Below are positions 35,195 through 44,464 of a stretch of 64,000 bases of DNA, one piece after another. The position numbers were made by a program, and so were the translations under genes. The DNA lies in the NCBI GenBank assembly GCA_039960995.1, contig JBDVKF010000029.1, positions 17,209 to 81,208 of the forward strand, in the 5' to 3' direction. Under the pieces are notes generated by a model. That model saw only the letters and a program-made list of their open reading frames with translations. It was not told where the DNA came from and did no database searches. The DNA is from JABSSA01 sp039960995. GTDB taxonomy: Bacteria; Pseudomonadota; Alphaproteobacteria; Rhodobacterales; Rhodobacteraceae. Position 1 is the first letter of the stretch, and each line of letters starts with the position of its first letter.

Positions 35195-35629
35195 ATGTTT
35201 GGTGATTTTCTCAAAAGACTGACTCAGCCGGAGCCTGCTCCGTTAAATGATCATGATGCCCGCTTGGCCCTGACCGCGTTGCTGGTCCGGATTGCACGAT
35301 CCGATGGCACCTATGATGGTGACGAAGTGTCCCGCATCGATCAAATTTCACAACAACGGTATGGGCTGGACACTGCCGGGGCCACGGATTTGCGAACGCA
35401 GGCAGAAACACTTGAATCCGAAGCGCCAGACACCGTTCGATTCACCCGCGCGATCAAGGACGCAGTGCCCTATGAAGACCGCCTAGGCGTGATTGAAGCT
35501 CTTTGGACCGTGGTTTTGGCCGATGGCACACGAGCCAAGGAAGAAGACGCATTGATGCGATTGGTGGCTAATCTGCTGGGTATCAGTGATCGAGACAGCG
35601 CAATCGCGCGCCAAAAGGTCAACGAATGA
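35195..35629 (+). CDS. TerB-like helical protein (second of a pair)
   Basis: 144 residues. LALTALLVRIARSDGTYDGDEVSRIDQIS and VIEALWTVVLADGTRAKEEDALMRLV give the same double motif as the preceding gene, so they are paralogues. It lacks the basic lead. Its stop overlaps the start of the PhnD-like gene by four bases. The three genes therefore look like an operon. Confidence 0.78.
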   Translation: MFGDFLKRLTQPEPAPLNDHDARLALTALLVRIARSDGTYDGDEVSRIDQISQQRYGLDTAGATDLRTQAETLESEAPDTVRFTRAIKDAVPYEDRLGVIEALWTVVLADGTRAKEEDALMRLVANLLGISDRDSAIARQKVNE

Positions 35630-36351
35630 TCGCATCCCTTGGCATGTATGACATGCCTTTGACTGCGGCGGACAACGACATTTTCTGGTCTTTGATCCAC
35701 AAAAACATCGGTACTGGACCTAACAAGCTGGATCGCGAGACGCCCATCTGGGACGTCTGGCAATCCCCTGATCTGTTATTTGCACAAACCTGCAGTATGC
35801 CTTTTCGAACGCGACTTGCCGGTAAGGTCACATTGATTGGAACCCCCGATTACGCGCTGCCCGGCTGCCCCCCCGGTTATTACCGCAGTGTTTTGATTAC
35901 CCGTATCAACGGCCCCCTGAATTTGCGCGACCTGGCGGGGGCCAGCATGGCGTATAATGAAAGCCTATCGCAATCAGGTTGGGCCGCCCCTTTATTGTAT
36001 CTAACGGAACAGGGATTAAAGCCTGGAAAAATGATTGAAACCGGCGCGCATGCGCAATCCGCATGCGCTGTGGCCAATGCTCAGGCCGATTTTGCAGCCA
36101 TTGATGCGCTCACTTGGTTGATGCTGCGGCAATCCGATCCGGGGTTAACTGCACGACTAAAAGTCATCGATGAAACGCCGCCCACGCCCGCCCTCCCCTA
36201 TATCACGGCCAATCACCGCGATGCGGAGCCTATCGCAAAAGCCACGGCCCAAGCGATTAAAGAATTGCCAACCAAGTCGCGAGGAATTCTAAACGTTCGC
36301 CAACTGGTACATATTTCGCCTGAAACATATCTGGCGCTGCCCAACCCTTAA
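35626..36351 (+). CDS. Phosphate/phosphonate-binding-like protein without signal peptide
   Basis: 241 residues. It has the type 2 periplasmic-binding fold of the PhnD group: RLAGKVTLIGTPDYALPGCPPGYYRSVLITR, then LRDLAGASMAYNESLSQSGWAAPLLYL, HAQSACAVANAQADFAAIDALTWLML, and PALPYITANH. The N-terminus MIASLGMYDMPLTAADND begins directly in the fold and has no export signal, so it is likely a cytoplasmic sensor or enzyme rather than a transport receptor. It is translationally coupled to the TerB pair (ATGA at 35626-35629). Confidence 0.78.
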   Translation: MIASLGMYDMPLTAADNDIFWSLIHKNIGTGPNKLDRETPIWDVWQSPDLLFAQTCSMPFRTRLAGKVTLIGTPDYALPGCPPGYYRSVLITRINGPLNLRDLAGASMAYNESLSQSGWAAPLLYLTEQGLKPGKMIETGAHAQSACAVANAQADFAAIDALTWLMLRQSDPGLTARLKVIDETPPTPALPYITANHRDAEPIAKATAQAIKELPTKSRGILNVRQLVHISPETYLALPNP

Positions 36352-36472
36352 GCGGTGGCACGTTGTCCTTACGTCAACTTTCACCTCGAAAGTGATGCTG
36401 CCAAGATTGAGCATGGACAAGCCAAGGTTTTTGCGTCCTTATACCGCCCAATCAACAACAAACGGGCTGCCA

Positions 36473-37246
36473 GTGTCCGACACAGCTGTCATTGAAATTC
36501 GCGATCTGCATAAAGCTTATGGATCGCTTGAAGTCTTAAAAGGCGTCGATATCCTTGCCAATCGCGGGGACGTTGTGTCGCTTATTGGGTCGTCGGGATC
36601 GGGCAAATCAACGTTGTTGCGGTGCTGCAATCTGCTTGAAGACAGTCAGCAAGGCGATGTGGTTTTTCAAGGCGAAGCCGTAAAGTGGCAGGGCAGTGGA
36701 TTGGCGCGCCGGCCGGGTGATCCGAAACAGGTTTTGCGCATTCGCACAAACCTGTCGATGGTGTTTCAACAATTCAATCTGTGGGCTCATATGACGATCT
36801 TGCAGAATGTCATGGAAGCGCCTGTTACCGTTTTGCGGCGCGACCCCGCTGAGGCCGAAGCGGCAGCGCGGCGGTATCTGGATCAGGTTGGCATCGGCGA
36901 CAAATGCGATGTCTATCCGGCGCAATTGTCCGGTGGACAACAACAACGTGCCGCGATTGCGCGAGCGTTGGCGATGGAACCAGAAGCCTTGTTGTTTGAC
37001 GAACCAACCTCGGCACTTGACCCAGAATTGGAACAAGAGGTTGTCAAAGTTATCAAGGAATTGGCGCGTGAAGGTCGCACGATGCTGATTGTGACACATG
37101 ACATGAAACTGGCAGCAGATGTGTCAGATCACGTGGTCTTTCTGCATCAAGGATTGATCGAAGAAGAAGGGACGCCAAACACAGTGTTCGGTGCGCCAAA
37201 ATCAGAGCGTTTGCGTGGATTTCTATCCGCGACACATGCCGCATAA
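36473..37246 (+). CDS. Amino acid ABC transporter ATP-binding protein
   Basis: 257 residues from GTG 36473; ATG 36392 or 36413 would add a poorly conserved lead of 20-27 residues, so GTG is preferred, though no strong ribosome site decides. Walker A is GSSGSGKST, the Q-loop FQQFNLWAH, the signature LSGGQQQR, Walker B LLFDEPTSAL and the switch IVTHDM. It matches the HisP/GlnQ class that drives polar amino acid, opine and amine uptake. It is the first gene of an operon with the binding protein, two permeases and catabolic enzymes. Confidence 0.9.
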   Translation: MSDTAVIEIRDLHKAYGSLEVLKGVDILANRGDVVSLIGSSGSGKSTLLRCCNLLEDSQQGDVVFQGEAVKWQGSGLARRPGDPKQVLRIRTNLSMVFQQFNLWAHMTILQNVMEAPVTVLRRDPAEAEAAARRYLDQVGIGDKCDVYPAQLSGGQQQRAAIARALAMEPEALLFDEPTSALDPELEQEVVKVIKELAREGRTMLIVTHDMKLAADVSDHVVFLHQGLIEEEGTPNTVFGAPKSERLRGFLSATHAA

Positions 37247-37267
37247 AAAACTAGGGAGTTATCTATC

Positions 37268-37999
37268 ATGAAAACCATTTTACTTGGCACAGTCGCGCTT
37301 GCTTTAGGTGCTAGTGTTGCAATGGCGGACGGTCACGCGACTGTCCGTATGGGAACCGAGGGCGCATACCCTCCCTATAACTTCATCAACGATGCCGGTG
37401 AAGTTGACGGGTTTGAACGCGAATTGGGCGACGCGATGTGCGCGCGCGCTGAATTGACCTGTGAGTGGGTAAAAAACGACTGGGACAGCATCATCCCAAA
37501 CCTCGTTTCGTCAAACTATGATACAATCATGGCCGGCATGAGCATCACAGACGAGCGCGACGAGGTCATTGATTTCACACAAGACTACTTCCCACCAACC
37601 GCTTCGGCTTATGTCGCAGCTGCTGACGGCGCCGATTGGGAAGGTGGCGTTGTGGCCGCTCAAACCGCTACGATCCAAGCGGGACACATCGCAGCGAGTG
37701 GCGCAACATTGGTTGAATTTGCCACCCCTGAAGAAACCGTCGCAGCCGTACGCAACGGCGAAGCAGATGCCGTATTCGCAGATGCGGATTACCTTGCACC
37801 GCTGGTCGATGCATCAGGTGGCGAACTGGTCTTTGTTGGTGCCAAGGTTCCACTTGGCGGTGGCGTTGGCATGGGCTTGCGTGAATCTGACGCCGAATTG
37901 AAAGGCAAATTCGACGCGGCCATCACTGCGATGAAGGAAGACGGTTCGTTGAATGCTCTGCTGATCAAATGGTTCGGCGAAGAAACGGCGCTGTATTGA
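37268..37999 (+). CDS. Amino acid/amine ABC transporter substrate-binding protein
   Basis: 243 residues with AGGGAG before the ATG. Residues 1-20 are a signal peptide cut after AMA-DGHATVRM. VRMGTEGAYPPYNFINDAGEVDGFERELGDAMCARAELTCEWV is the canonical family-3 binding-protein start, with a ligand-binding Arg expected in the segment DERDEVIDFTQDY. The Cys pair in MCARAELTCEW probably forms a disulphide. It is periplasmic and feeds the permease pair downstream. Confidence 0.92.
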   Translation: MKTILLGTVALALGASVAMADGHATVRMGTEGAYPPYNFINDAGEVDGFERELGDAMCARAELTCEWVKNDWDSIIPNLVSSNYDTIMAGMSITDERDEVIDFTQDYFPPTASAYVAAADGADWEGGVVAAQTATIQAGHIAASGATLVEFATPEETVAAVRNGEADAVFADADYLAPLVDASGGELVFVGAKVPLGGGVGMGLRESDAELKGKFDAAITAMKEDGSLNALLIKWFGEETALY

Positions 38000-38008
38000 T
38001 CCAAGGTT

Positions 38009-38033
38009 TTGGGCGGGGACTGACCCCGCCCAA
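38009..38033 (+). other. Intra-operon stem-loop after the binding-protein gene
   Basis: TTGGGCGGGG (38009-38018), loop ACTGA, then CCCCGCCCAA (38024-38033): a perfect 10-bp GC-rich stem with no T-tract. It lies 10 bases after the binding-protein stop and 14 before the first permease start. This fits a transcript-stabilising hairpin that raises the level of the binding-protein message over the permease message. Confidence 0.65.
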
Positions 38034-38046
38034 TCGCTGACCCAAG

Positions 38047-38931
38047 ATGTTTTCCCACTGCACCGACCCTGACACGCTGACCCGTGTGTGGTGGCTGACT
38101 TGCTACCTCACGACAGGCGTGCATTTTTCCTTTTATTACAGCTTTCTCAAGGTAATCGGCATTCTGGCTGTCATCGCACCTGTTGCGCTGGCCTTTGGAT
38201 TTGGCGGGGCAATGGCAGCGCGGTCAACGATCCTACCGATTTCGTGGTTGGGCAAAAGCTATATCGCCATCGTGCGCGGCGTGCCTGACATTGCGTTCTT
38301 TCTGTTCTTTGTCATCGCACTTGATCAGGGGTTTGAATGGATCCGCCACCAAGCGCTCTGCCCCGAATGGACCGACCCGATCCGGCAAGGCAACGATTTT
38401 CTAGTCTGCCCACAGGCTAAGCTCCCTCTTGGCACTGCCCCGCAATCCGTGCATCAGGCTTATGCGTTTTTGCTGGCTATCATTACCTTCGCACTGGTTT
38501 TCGGCGCTTTCGCCGCCAACGTGATTTTTGGTGCGATGCGTGCGGTGCCCAAGGCGCAAATTGAAACCGCCGAAGCCTATGGCATGTCGCGTCGCCAGAC
38601 CTTCTGGCGGGTGCTGGTTCCACAAATGTGGGTCTTTGCGCTGCCTGGGTTGTCGAATTTGTGGCAAGTGCTGCTGAAGTCGACGCCGCTGCTGTTCTTG
38701 CTGGGGATCGAAGATGTCGTGTATTGGGCGCGCGAATTGGGGAGCACCAAGACACCGCAATTCACGGCCTATCCACACGGTGATTTGCGCATGTGGTATT
38801 TCTTTGCGCTGCTGGTGTTTTATTTGATGATGACATGGGCGTCGGAAAAAGCGCTGAAACGTTTGATGGCGCGCCTGACACATGGCCAGGCCACAGCAGG
38901 CGGCGAAGCACAACGCAAGGCGGCCGCGTAA
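38047..38931 (+). CDS. Amino acid ABC transporter permease (first)
   Basis: 294 residues. Membrane segments are spaced through the protein, with the conserved cytoplasmic loop GAMRAVPKAQIETAEAYGMSRRQTFWRVLVPQMW (the EAA motif that docks on the ATPase). A YIAIVRGVPDIAFFLFFVIAL segment of the HisM/Q type precedes it. Together with the next gene it makes the heterodimeric channel. Its TAATG (38929-38933) overlaps the second permease start. Confidence 0.92.
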   Translation: MFSHCTDPDTLTRVWWLTCYLTTGVHFSFYYSFLKVIGILAVIAPVALAFGFGGAMAARSTILPISWLGKSYIAIVRGVPDIAFFLFFVIALDQGFEWIRHQALCPEWTDPIRQGNDFLVCPQAKLPLGTAPQSVHQAYAFLLAIITFALVFGAFAANVIFGAMRAVPKAQIETAEAYGMSRRQTFWRVLVPQMWVFALPGLSNLWQVLLKSTPLLFLLGIEDVVYWARELGSTKTPQFTAYPHGDLRMWYFFALLVFYLMMTWASEKALKRLMARLTHGQATAGGEAQRKAAA

Positions 38932-39731
38932 TGAGCTGTTTGCAAACCATACAAGATTACGGATTACGGTCCCTTGGCTTTGGGGAACGCCTTTTGCCGC
39001 GCAGTAATTTCACGTTGTGTGAACATTTCACCCTGATCGGGTCTGGCATGTTGTGGAACATATACTTTGGTGTGCTGGCATTGTTGGCGGGCTTTTTTCT
39101 GGCGACAGTCGTGGCGGTGGGCAAAGCATCCTCTAACCCGTTTCTCCAAAAACCGTCAGAGTATTTTATCTTTTTGTTTCGGGGCTCGCCATTGTTCATC
39201 CAGTTCTTCTTTGCCTATTTTGTGTTCCTCAACTTGAAAGGCGTACATCCGATTTTCGACCCGTTTACGGCCGCGTGGCTTGGGGCGTTGATTGTGCTGT
39301 TTTTGAACACCGGCGCATATACGGCTGAAATCTTTTATGGGGCACTGCAATCTATTCCCAAGGGCGATACCGAAGCCGCCGACGCTTATGGTCTGACGGG
39401 CTGGACACGTTTTCGGCGCATCGTGTGGCCGACAATGTTACGGCTGGCGTGGCCCGCATACACAAACGAAGCGATCTTTTTGTTCCATGCAACTACTCTG
39501 GTCTATTTTTCGGGATTTCCGGCGTGGCAGCAACGTGGCGACGCGCTGTATTATGCCAGCTATTTCGCGGATAAGACGTTTAACCCGTTTATTCCCTATC
39601 CGATCCTTGCGATGTATTTCATCCTTCTGACGCTGGTCATTATCGGATTTTTCGGAATCGTGAATCGCCGCCTGAACAAGCATTTGCCTCAGGCGCCGCG
39701 GCTGCGTATTCGCCCAAATCTGATCCGATAG
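38931..39731 (+). CDS. Amino acid ABC transporter permease (second)
   Basis: 266 residues from ATG 38931, overlapping the first permease stop. The EAA loop GALQSIPKGDTEAADAYGLTGWTRFRRIVWPTML is clear, preceded by YFIFLFRGSPLFIQFFFAYF and FLNTGAYTAEIFY, typical of HisM. A longer reading upstream overlaps the first permease and is rejected. It completes the transporter. The gene for the first ligase follows after two bases. Confidence 0.92.
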   Translation: MSCLQTIQDYGLRSLGFGERLLPRSNFTLCEHFTLIGSGMLWNIYFGVLALLAGFFLATVVAVGKASSNPFLQKPSEYFIFLFRGSPLFIQFFFAYFVFLNLKGVHPIFDPFTAAWLGALIVLFLNTGAYTAEIFYGALQSIPKGDTEAADAYGLTGWTRFRRIVWPTMLRLAWPAYTNEAIFLFHATTLVYFSGFPAWQQRGDALYYASYFADKTFNPFIPYPILAMYFILLTLVIIGFFGIVNRRLNKHLPQAPRLRIRPNLIR

Positions 39732-39733
39732 TC

Positions 39734-41068
39734 ATGACAGATTTCTTCCAAGACAACCCAGACATCCGCGCCTTGCGACTTGCTGCATGCGATTTGAATG
39801 GTGTGCCACGGGGCAAACGAATGCCAGCGTCTGCGGCAGAAAAATCTCTGCAGGATGGCACGCGGTTTCCTTTGTCAGTTCTCAATCTGGATATTTGGGG
39901 CAACGACATTCACGACAGTCCGCTGGTCTTGGCCAGCGGCGATCAAGACGGCACAGTGCGTGCCACAGACCGTGGATTTGTTCCGGCCCCTTGGTTGCCC
40001 ACACCCACAGCCCTGTTGCCAATCTGGATGTTTCACGAAGACGGAACACCATTTGCGGGCGATCCGCGTCAGGCATTGGCAGCTTGCGAACGGCGATTTA
40101 CGGATATCGGATTGCAGCCGGTTGTCGCACTTGAGCTGGAATTTTACTTGGTTGACGACAGCGGCGATGATCTGCAAGCCCCTGTTTCACCGCGATCTGG
40201 CAATCGATGTCAGGGTGGTGAAATTCTGTCGTTGCAAGCCCTTGATCGGTTTGATGCGTTTTTCACCGAATTATATGATGCGTGCGAAGCGATGAATATC
40301 CCCGCAGATACCGCCATTTCGGAATCCGGGTTGGGGCAATATGAGTTCAACCTGCTCCATCAACCATCAGCCCTAAAGGCCGCAGATGATGCGTGGCTGT
40401 TCAAACTGCTGGTCAAAGGATTGGCCCGCAAACACGGTTTCGCGGCGACCTTTATGGCAAAGCCTTATCCTGATCAGTCCGGCAGCGGGATGCACATGCA
40501 TTTTTCGGTTTTGGATTCTAAAGGACGCAACATTTTTAATGACGGCGGCCCAAATGGAACTCGCGAGATGCGTCACGCTATTGCGGGCTGTCTTAATGCA
40601 TTGCCCGCTTGCGCGCTTGTGTTTGCCCCACATGCCAACAGTTATGACCGGTTTGTACCGGGTGCCCATGCCCCCACATCCATCTGCTGGGCTTACGAAA
40701 ACAGGACGGCGGCCATTCGTGTTCCGTCAGGGGCACCGCAAGCACGGCGCATCGAACATCGCTTTGCTGGGGGGGATGCCAACCCCTATTTATTGATCGC
40801 AGCCGTTTTGGGGGCCGCCTTCACTGGATTGCAGGACGGTGTTGACCCCGGCCCAGCAATCACCGGCAACGCCTATGATCAGGATTTGCCGCAAACGCCT
40901 GAAACTTGGGCCATGGCGATTGATCAATTCGACACTGACCCGCTTGCTTTGCGCATCTTTGGCCAAACGCTGATCGACAACATGGTGATGACCAAACGCC
41001 AAGAAATCCACCTGATGGCTGACCTGTCGCGGACAGAGCAATTGCGTGTCTATCTCGACAGTGTCTAG
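39734..41068 (+). CDS. Glutamine synthetase family ligase (gamma-glutamylation type, first of two)
   Basis: 444 residues. It keeps the GS fold landmarks: ACDLNGVPRGKR beta-grasp, ELEFYLVDD, ESGLGQYEFNL, SGSGMHMHFSVLD, ENRTAAIRVPS and RIEHRFAGGDANPYL. Proteins of this type (PuuA, GlnA3/4-like) link glutamate to an amine rather than to ammonia. The amine is not identifiable. It sits in an operon after the ABC transporter and before a class I amidotransferase, as in gamma-glutamyl-putrescine catabolism, so an amine catabolic role is inferred. Confidence 0.82.
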   Translation: MTDFFQDNPDIRALRLAACDLNGVPRGKRMPASAAEKSLQDGTRFPLSVLNLDIWGNDIHDSPLVLASGDQDGTVRATDRGFVPAPWLPTPTALLPIWMFHEDGTPFAGDPRQALAACERRFTDIGLQPVVALELEFYLVDDSGDDLQAPVSPRSGNRCQGGEILSLQALDRFDAFFTELYDACEAMNIPADTAISESGLGQYEFNLLHQPSALKAADDAWLFKLLVKGLARKHGFAATFMAKPYPDQSGSGMHMHFSVLDSKGRNIFNDGGPNGTREMRHAIAGCLNALPACALVFAPHANSYDRFVPGAHAPTSICWAYENRTAAIRVPSGAPQARRIEHRFAGGDANPYLLIAAVLGAAFTGLQDGVDPGPAITGNAYDQDLPQTPETWAMAIDQFDTDPLALRIFGQTLIDNMVMTKRQEIHLMADLSRTEQLRVYLDSV

Positions 41069-41108
41069 TTGCACCGTTAGGTAAGTTGCGCAACGTATTA
41101 GGTGATCC

Positions 41109-41792
41109 ATGAAAGTCGGAATTCTTCAAACCGGTCACGCGCCCGAACAAGTCATTGGCAGTTTGGGTGATTATGATCAGATGTTCGCGCGTCTATTGGA
41201 ACCACATGGCATTGAATGTCAGAACTTCGCAGTTGTTGACGGTGTTTTTCCGGACGGCGCCGAAGCCGCCGACGGGTGGTTAGTCACCGGGTCGCGGCAT
41301 GGCGCATACGAAGATCATGATTGGATTCCCCCCCTAGAAGGTTTGATCCGCTCTATCCAAACCAGTGGACGCCCGATGGTTGGTATTTGCTTTGGCCACC
41401 AGATCATTGCGCAGGCCTTGGGTGGGCGTGTGGTCAAATTTGATGGAGGCTGGGCAATTGGGCGACAAAGTTATTCCTATAACGGTCGTGAAATCACAGT
41501 GAACGCATGGCATCAGGATCAGGTTGTCGACGTTCCCCCCGGCGCCAAAGTGTCTGCGTCCTCAGAATTTTGCGCAAACGCGGGTTTGGTCTATGGCGAT
41601 CAAATCTGGACCATTCAACCACATCCCGAATTTGGATCCGAAATGGTCGAGGCGCTGACAACCCACCGCGCGCCCGGTATTGTCGCACCGGACCGGATCG
41701 CCAAAGCGTTGGAAGATTTGGACAAACCGACGGACCGGATGAAAATCATGGCCGAAATTGCAGACTTTCTAAAGCAAGGTGTTTTGCCATGA
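41109..41792 (+). CDS. Class I glutamine amidotransferase-like hydrolase
   Basis: 227 residues. GICFGHQIIAQALGGRVV has the catalytic Cys in the nucleophile elbow and IQPHPEFGSEM the His-Glu pair, so the triad is complete. Proteins of this kind stand alone as gamma-glutamyl hydrolases or as GMP-synthase-like amidotransferases. Between two GS-like ligases it may cleave a gamma-glutamyl intermediate, the part played by PuuD in the E. coli pathway, though it is not of the PuuD/C26 type as far as I can see. It shares an ATGA overlap with the next gene. Confidence 0.85.
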   Translation: MKVGILQTGHAPEQVIGSLGDYDQMFARLLEPHGIECQNFAVVDGVFPDGAEAADGWLVTGSRHGAYEDHDWIPPLEGLIRSIQTSGRPMVGICFGHQIIAQALGGRVVKFDGGWAIGRQSYSYNGREITVNAWHQDQVVDVPPGAKVSASSEFCANAGLVYGDQIWTIQPHPEFGSEMVEALTTHRAPGIVAPDRIAKALEDLDKPTDRMKIMAEIADFLKQGVLP

Positions 41793-43147
41793 GCGATTGG
41801 ATCGCAGCCCTGCCCGACGCGGCGCGTGCCTATCTGGATGGGCGACGTCTGGACGAAGTCGAATGCATCATCTCTGACATACCTGGCATTGCACGGGGCA
41901 AGGCGGTGCCCGCCAGCAAGTTTGCGCGTCAGGATTTCTTTTATCTGCCTGACAGCATCTATTACCAAACGATCACGGGCGATTGGGCAGAAGCTGCTGG
42001 CGATGAGGGGTTTATCGAAAAAGACATGACCTTGCGTCCCGATATGTCCACAGCAAGTGCTGCCCCCTGGACCGGTGATTGGACGTTGCAAGTGATCCAT
42101 GACGCCTATGATCGCAAAGGCGACCCAGTCGAATATGCGCCGCGCAATGTGCTGAAACGTGTGGTCGATCTGTATCACAAGAAGGGGTTGAACCCGATTG
42201 TCGCACCCGAGATGGAATTTTTCCTGATCGCACGTAATCTGGACCCGGCCCGTGACATCGAACCGATGACAGGCCGTTCCGGTCGACCGGCGGCGGCGCG
42301 ACAGGCCTATTCAATGACGGCTGTAGATGAATTTGGACCCGTCATTGACGACATCTATGACTTTGCCGAAGCCCAAGGATTTGAAATCGACGGGATCACA
42401 CAAGAAGGCGGCGCAGGTCAGCTCGAAATCAATTTGCGTCACGGTGACCCGGTCAAACTGGCCGATGAGGTTTTCTATTTCAAACGGATCATTCGAGAGG
42501 CCGCCTTGCGCCACGATTGTTTCGCGACTTTCATGGCCAAGCCAATCGCCAACGAACCCGGTTCGGCCATGCACATCCATCATTCGATTCTCGATCTTGA
42601 AACCGGAAAGAACGTTTTTGTCGGCCCTCAGGGGGGTGAAACGGACGCGTTTTTCCACTTTATCGCCGGGCTTCAAAACCATTTGCCGTCCGCCTTGGCC
42701 GTGATGGCCCCTTATGTGAACAGCTATCGGCGCTATGTCAAAGACCACGCGGCCCCGATCAATCTGGAATGGGCCCGCGACAATCGCACAACAGGCATTC
42801 GCATTCCGCTGTCCAGTCTTGAAGCGCGCCGTATCGAAAACCGGATCGCCGGTATGGATTGCAACCCCTATCTTGGGATCGCCGCGTCGCTGGCGTGTGG
42901 GTATCTTGGATTGGTCGAAGAAAGCCGCCCCATGGCGCAATATCGCGGCGATGCTTATGACGGCGATGGTGATCTTCCACGTGTTATGGGCGATGCCTTG
43001 AACCGGTTCGATCAGGCAACAGCTTTGCATGACGTTCTTGGACCGGAATTTGCACGGGTGTATTCGGCCGTGAAACGGGCGGAATACGAGGAGTTTTTAT
43101 CTGTGATCAGCCCGTGGGAACGCGAACATCTGTTGTTGAATGTCTAG
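41789..43147 (+). CDS. Glutamine synthetase family ligase (second of two, PuuA-like)
   Basis: 452 residues from ATG 41789; the frame is open for 94 codons further up but that lies over the amidotransferase gene. Landmarks: IISDIPGIARGKAV, EMEFFLIARN, QEGGAGQLEINL, HIHHSILD, DNRTTGIRIPLSS and RIENRIAGMDCNPYL. It is probably gamma-glutamylpolyamine synthetase-like. It differs clearly from the first ligase, so the two may use different amines or act together. Translationally coupled to the amidotransferase. Confidence 0.83.
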   Translation: MSDWIAALPDAARAYLDGRRLDEVECIISDIPGIARGKAVPASKFARQDFFYLPDSIYYQTITGDWAEAAGDEGFIEKDMTLRPDMSTASAAPWTGDWTLQVIHDAYDRKGDPVEYAPRNVLKRVVDLYHKKGLNPIVAPEMEFFLIARNLDPARDIEPMTGRSGRPAAARQAYSMTAVDEFGPVIDDIYDFAEAQGFEIDGITQEGGAGQLEINLRHGDPVKLADEVFYFKRIIREAALRHDCFATFMAKPIANEPGSAMHIHHSILDLETGKNVFVGPQGGETDAFFHFIAGLQNHLPSALAVMAPYVNSYRRYVKDHAAPINLEWARDNRTTGIRIPLSSLEARRIENRIAGMDCNPYLGIAASLACGYLGLVEESRPMAQYRGDAYDGDGDLPRVMGDALNRFDQATALHDVLGPEFARVYSAVKRAEYEEFLSVISPWEREHLLLNV

Positions 43148-43162
43148 AACGGTTCGTCTTTC

Positions 43163-44464
43163 GTGAATTTGCTTTTTGCCAATGATCGCCGCGAGGCTTA
43201 TCCCCCCAGTTGGTATGCTGACACAGTCGAGCATTTGCCAAAGTTCGATATGCTGAAAGGCGCAGCACGTGCGGATGTTTGCATTGTTGGCGCCGGGTAC
43301 ACAGGGCTAAGTGCGGCATTGTCGTTGGCACTAGCTGGGCGCAAGGTGATTGTTCTGGAGGCTCAACGCGTCGGGTTTGGCGCATCCGGTCGCAATGGTG
43401 GTCAGTTGGGCAGCGGTCAGCGGGTTGAGCAACCCAAGTTGGAACAGATGCTTGGGCGCGACACAGCGCGCCATCTTTGGACTTTGGGTGAAGAGGCAAA
43501 AACCCATGTAAAAGGCTTGATTGCAGACAACAACATTGCCTGCCATCTAAAACCCGGCGTCGCATGGGCCGCTGAAAGTGCCGCCGCGACAGACGAATTG
43601 CATCGCTACGTCGCTCATATGGCGCAGCATTATAGCTATGACATCGAAACATTCGACAGCGCGGGTTTTGACGAAATTTGCCCCTCACCCGCATATCATG
43701 GCGGTGTATTGGATATGGGCGCCGCGCATTTGCACCCTCTGGCCTTTGCTTTGGGTCTTGCGCGAGCTGCCCGCAATGCCGGTTCAACGATTTGCGAGGG
43801 CAGCGCCGTTCATGATATTCAAAACGGGTCCAAAATAACCGTACGCACTGGTGCCGGTCATGTCGAAGCGGATCATCTGATATTGGCCTGTAACGGGTAT
43901 TTGGGCGGGTTAAACCGGCAGGTTGCTGCACGGGTCATGCCGATCAACAATTTTATCGCTGCAACTGAACCGTTGGGCGACGATGCGGTCCGTGTCCTAA
44001 ACCGCGACATTGCCGTTTCGGATGACCGGTTTGTGGTCAATTACTTCCGGCTAAGCCATGACAAACGACTGCTGTTTGGTGGTGGCGAAAGCTATGGATA
44101 CAAGTTCCCCAAAGACATCTCGGCCGTGGTGCGCAAACCAATGACCGAAATATTCCCACATCTCAAAGACATCCGCATCGATTCCGCTTGGGGCGGAACA
44201 TTGGCCATAACAATGAAACGGCTACCTTATTTGGCGCGGATCGCCCCAAATGTTCTGTCTGCATCCGGATACTCAGGACACGGGGTTGGCACAGCCACCC
44301 ATGCCGGTCACCTGATGGCACGCGCCATTGAAGGCCAGACAGATGGGTTTGATGCGATGGCCGCAATTCCGTCAACGCCATTTCCGGGCGGGCCTGCTTT
44401 GCGCAATCCCCTGCTTGCGCTTGCCATGACGTGGTACGCTTTGCGCGACCGATTGGGCGTTTAA
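43163..44464 (+). CDS. FAD-dependent amine oxidase (DadA/PuuB type)
   Basis: 433 residues from GTG 43163. ADVCIVGAGYTGLSAALSLALAGRKVIVLEAQ is the N-terminal FAD-binding fold (GxGxxG), GASGRNGGQLGSGQR the next motif and SGYSGHGVGTATHAGHLMA the C-terminal FAD contact of the DAO/PuuB family. It would oxidise a gamma-glutamylated amine to an aldehyde. It follows the second ligase after 15 bases. No aldehyde dehydrogenase (PuuC) is present nearby. Confidence 0.9.
   Translation: MNLLFANDRREAYPPSWYADTVEHLPKFDMLKGAARADVCIVGAGYTGLSAALSLALAGRKVIVLEAQRVGFGASGRNGGQLGSGQRVEQPKLEQMLGRDTARHLWTLGEEAKTHVKGLIADNNIACHLKPGVAWAAESAAATDELHRYVAHMAQHYSYDIETFDSAGFDEICPSPAYHGGVLDMGAAHLHPLAFALGLARAARNAGSTICEGSAVHDIQNGSKITVRTGAGHVEADHLILACNGYLGGLNRQVAARVMPINNFIAATEPLGDDAVRVLNRDIAVSDDRFVVNYFRLSHDKRLLFGGGESYGYKFPKDISAVVRKPMTEIFPHLKDIRIDSAWGGTLAITMKRLPYLARIAPNVLSASGYSGHGVGTATHAGHLMARAIEGQTDGFDAMAAIPSTPFPGGPALRNPLLALAMTWYALRDRLGV

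Noticed and set aside
41507..41788. Long N-terminal extension of the second GS-like ligase
   Set aside because: It lies wholly over the amidotransferase gene; ATG 41789 is coupled to that gene and begins the conserved part.
43107..43931. 274-codon Arg/Pro/His-rich frame opposite the oxidase gene
   Set aside because: Composition of an antisense shadow, no motifs.
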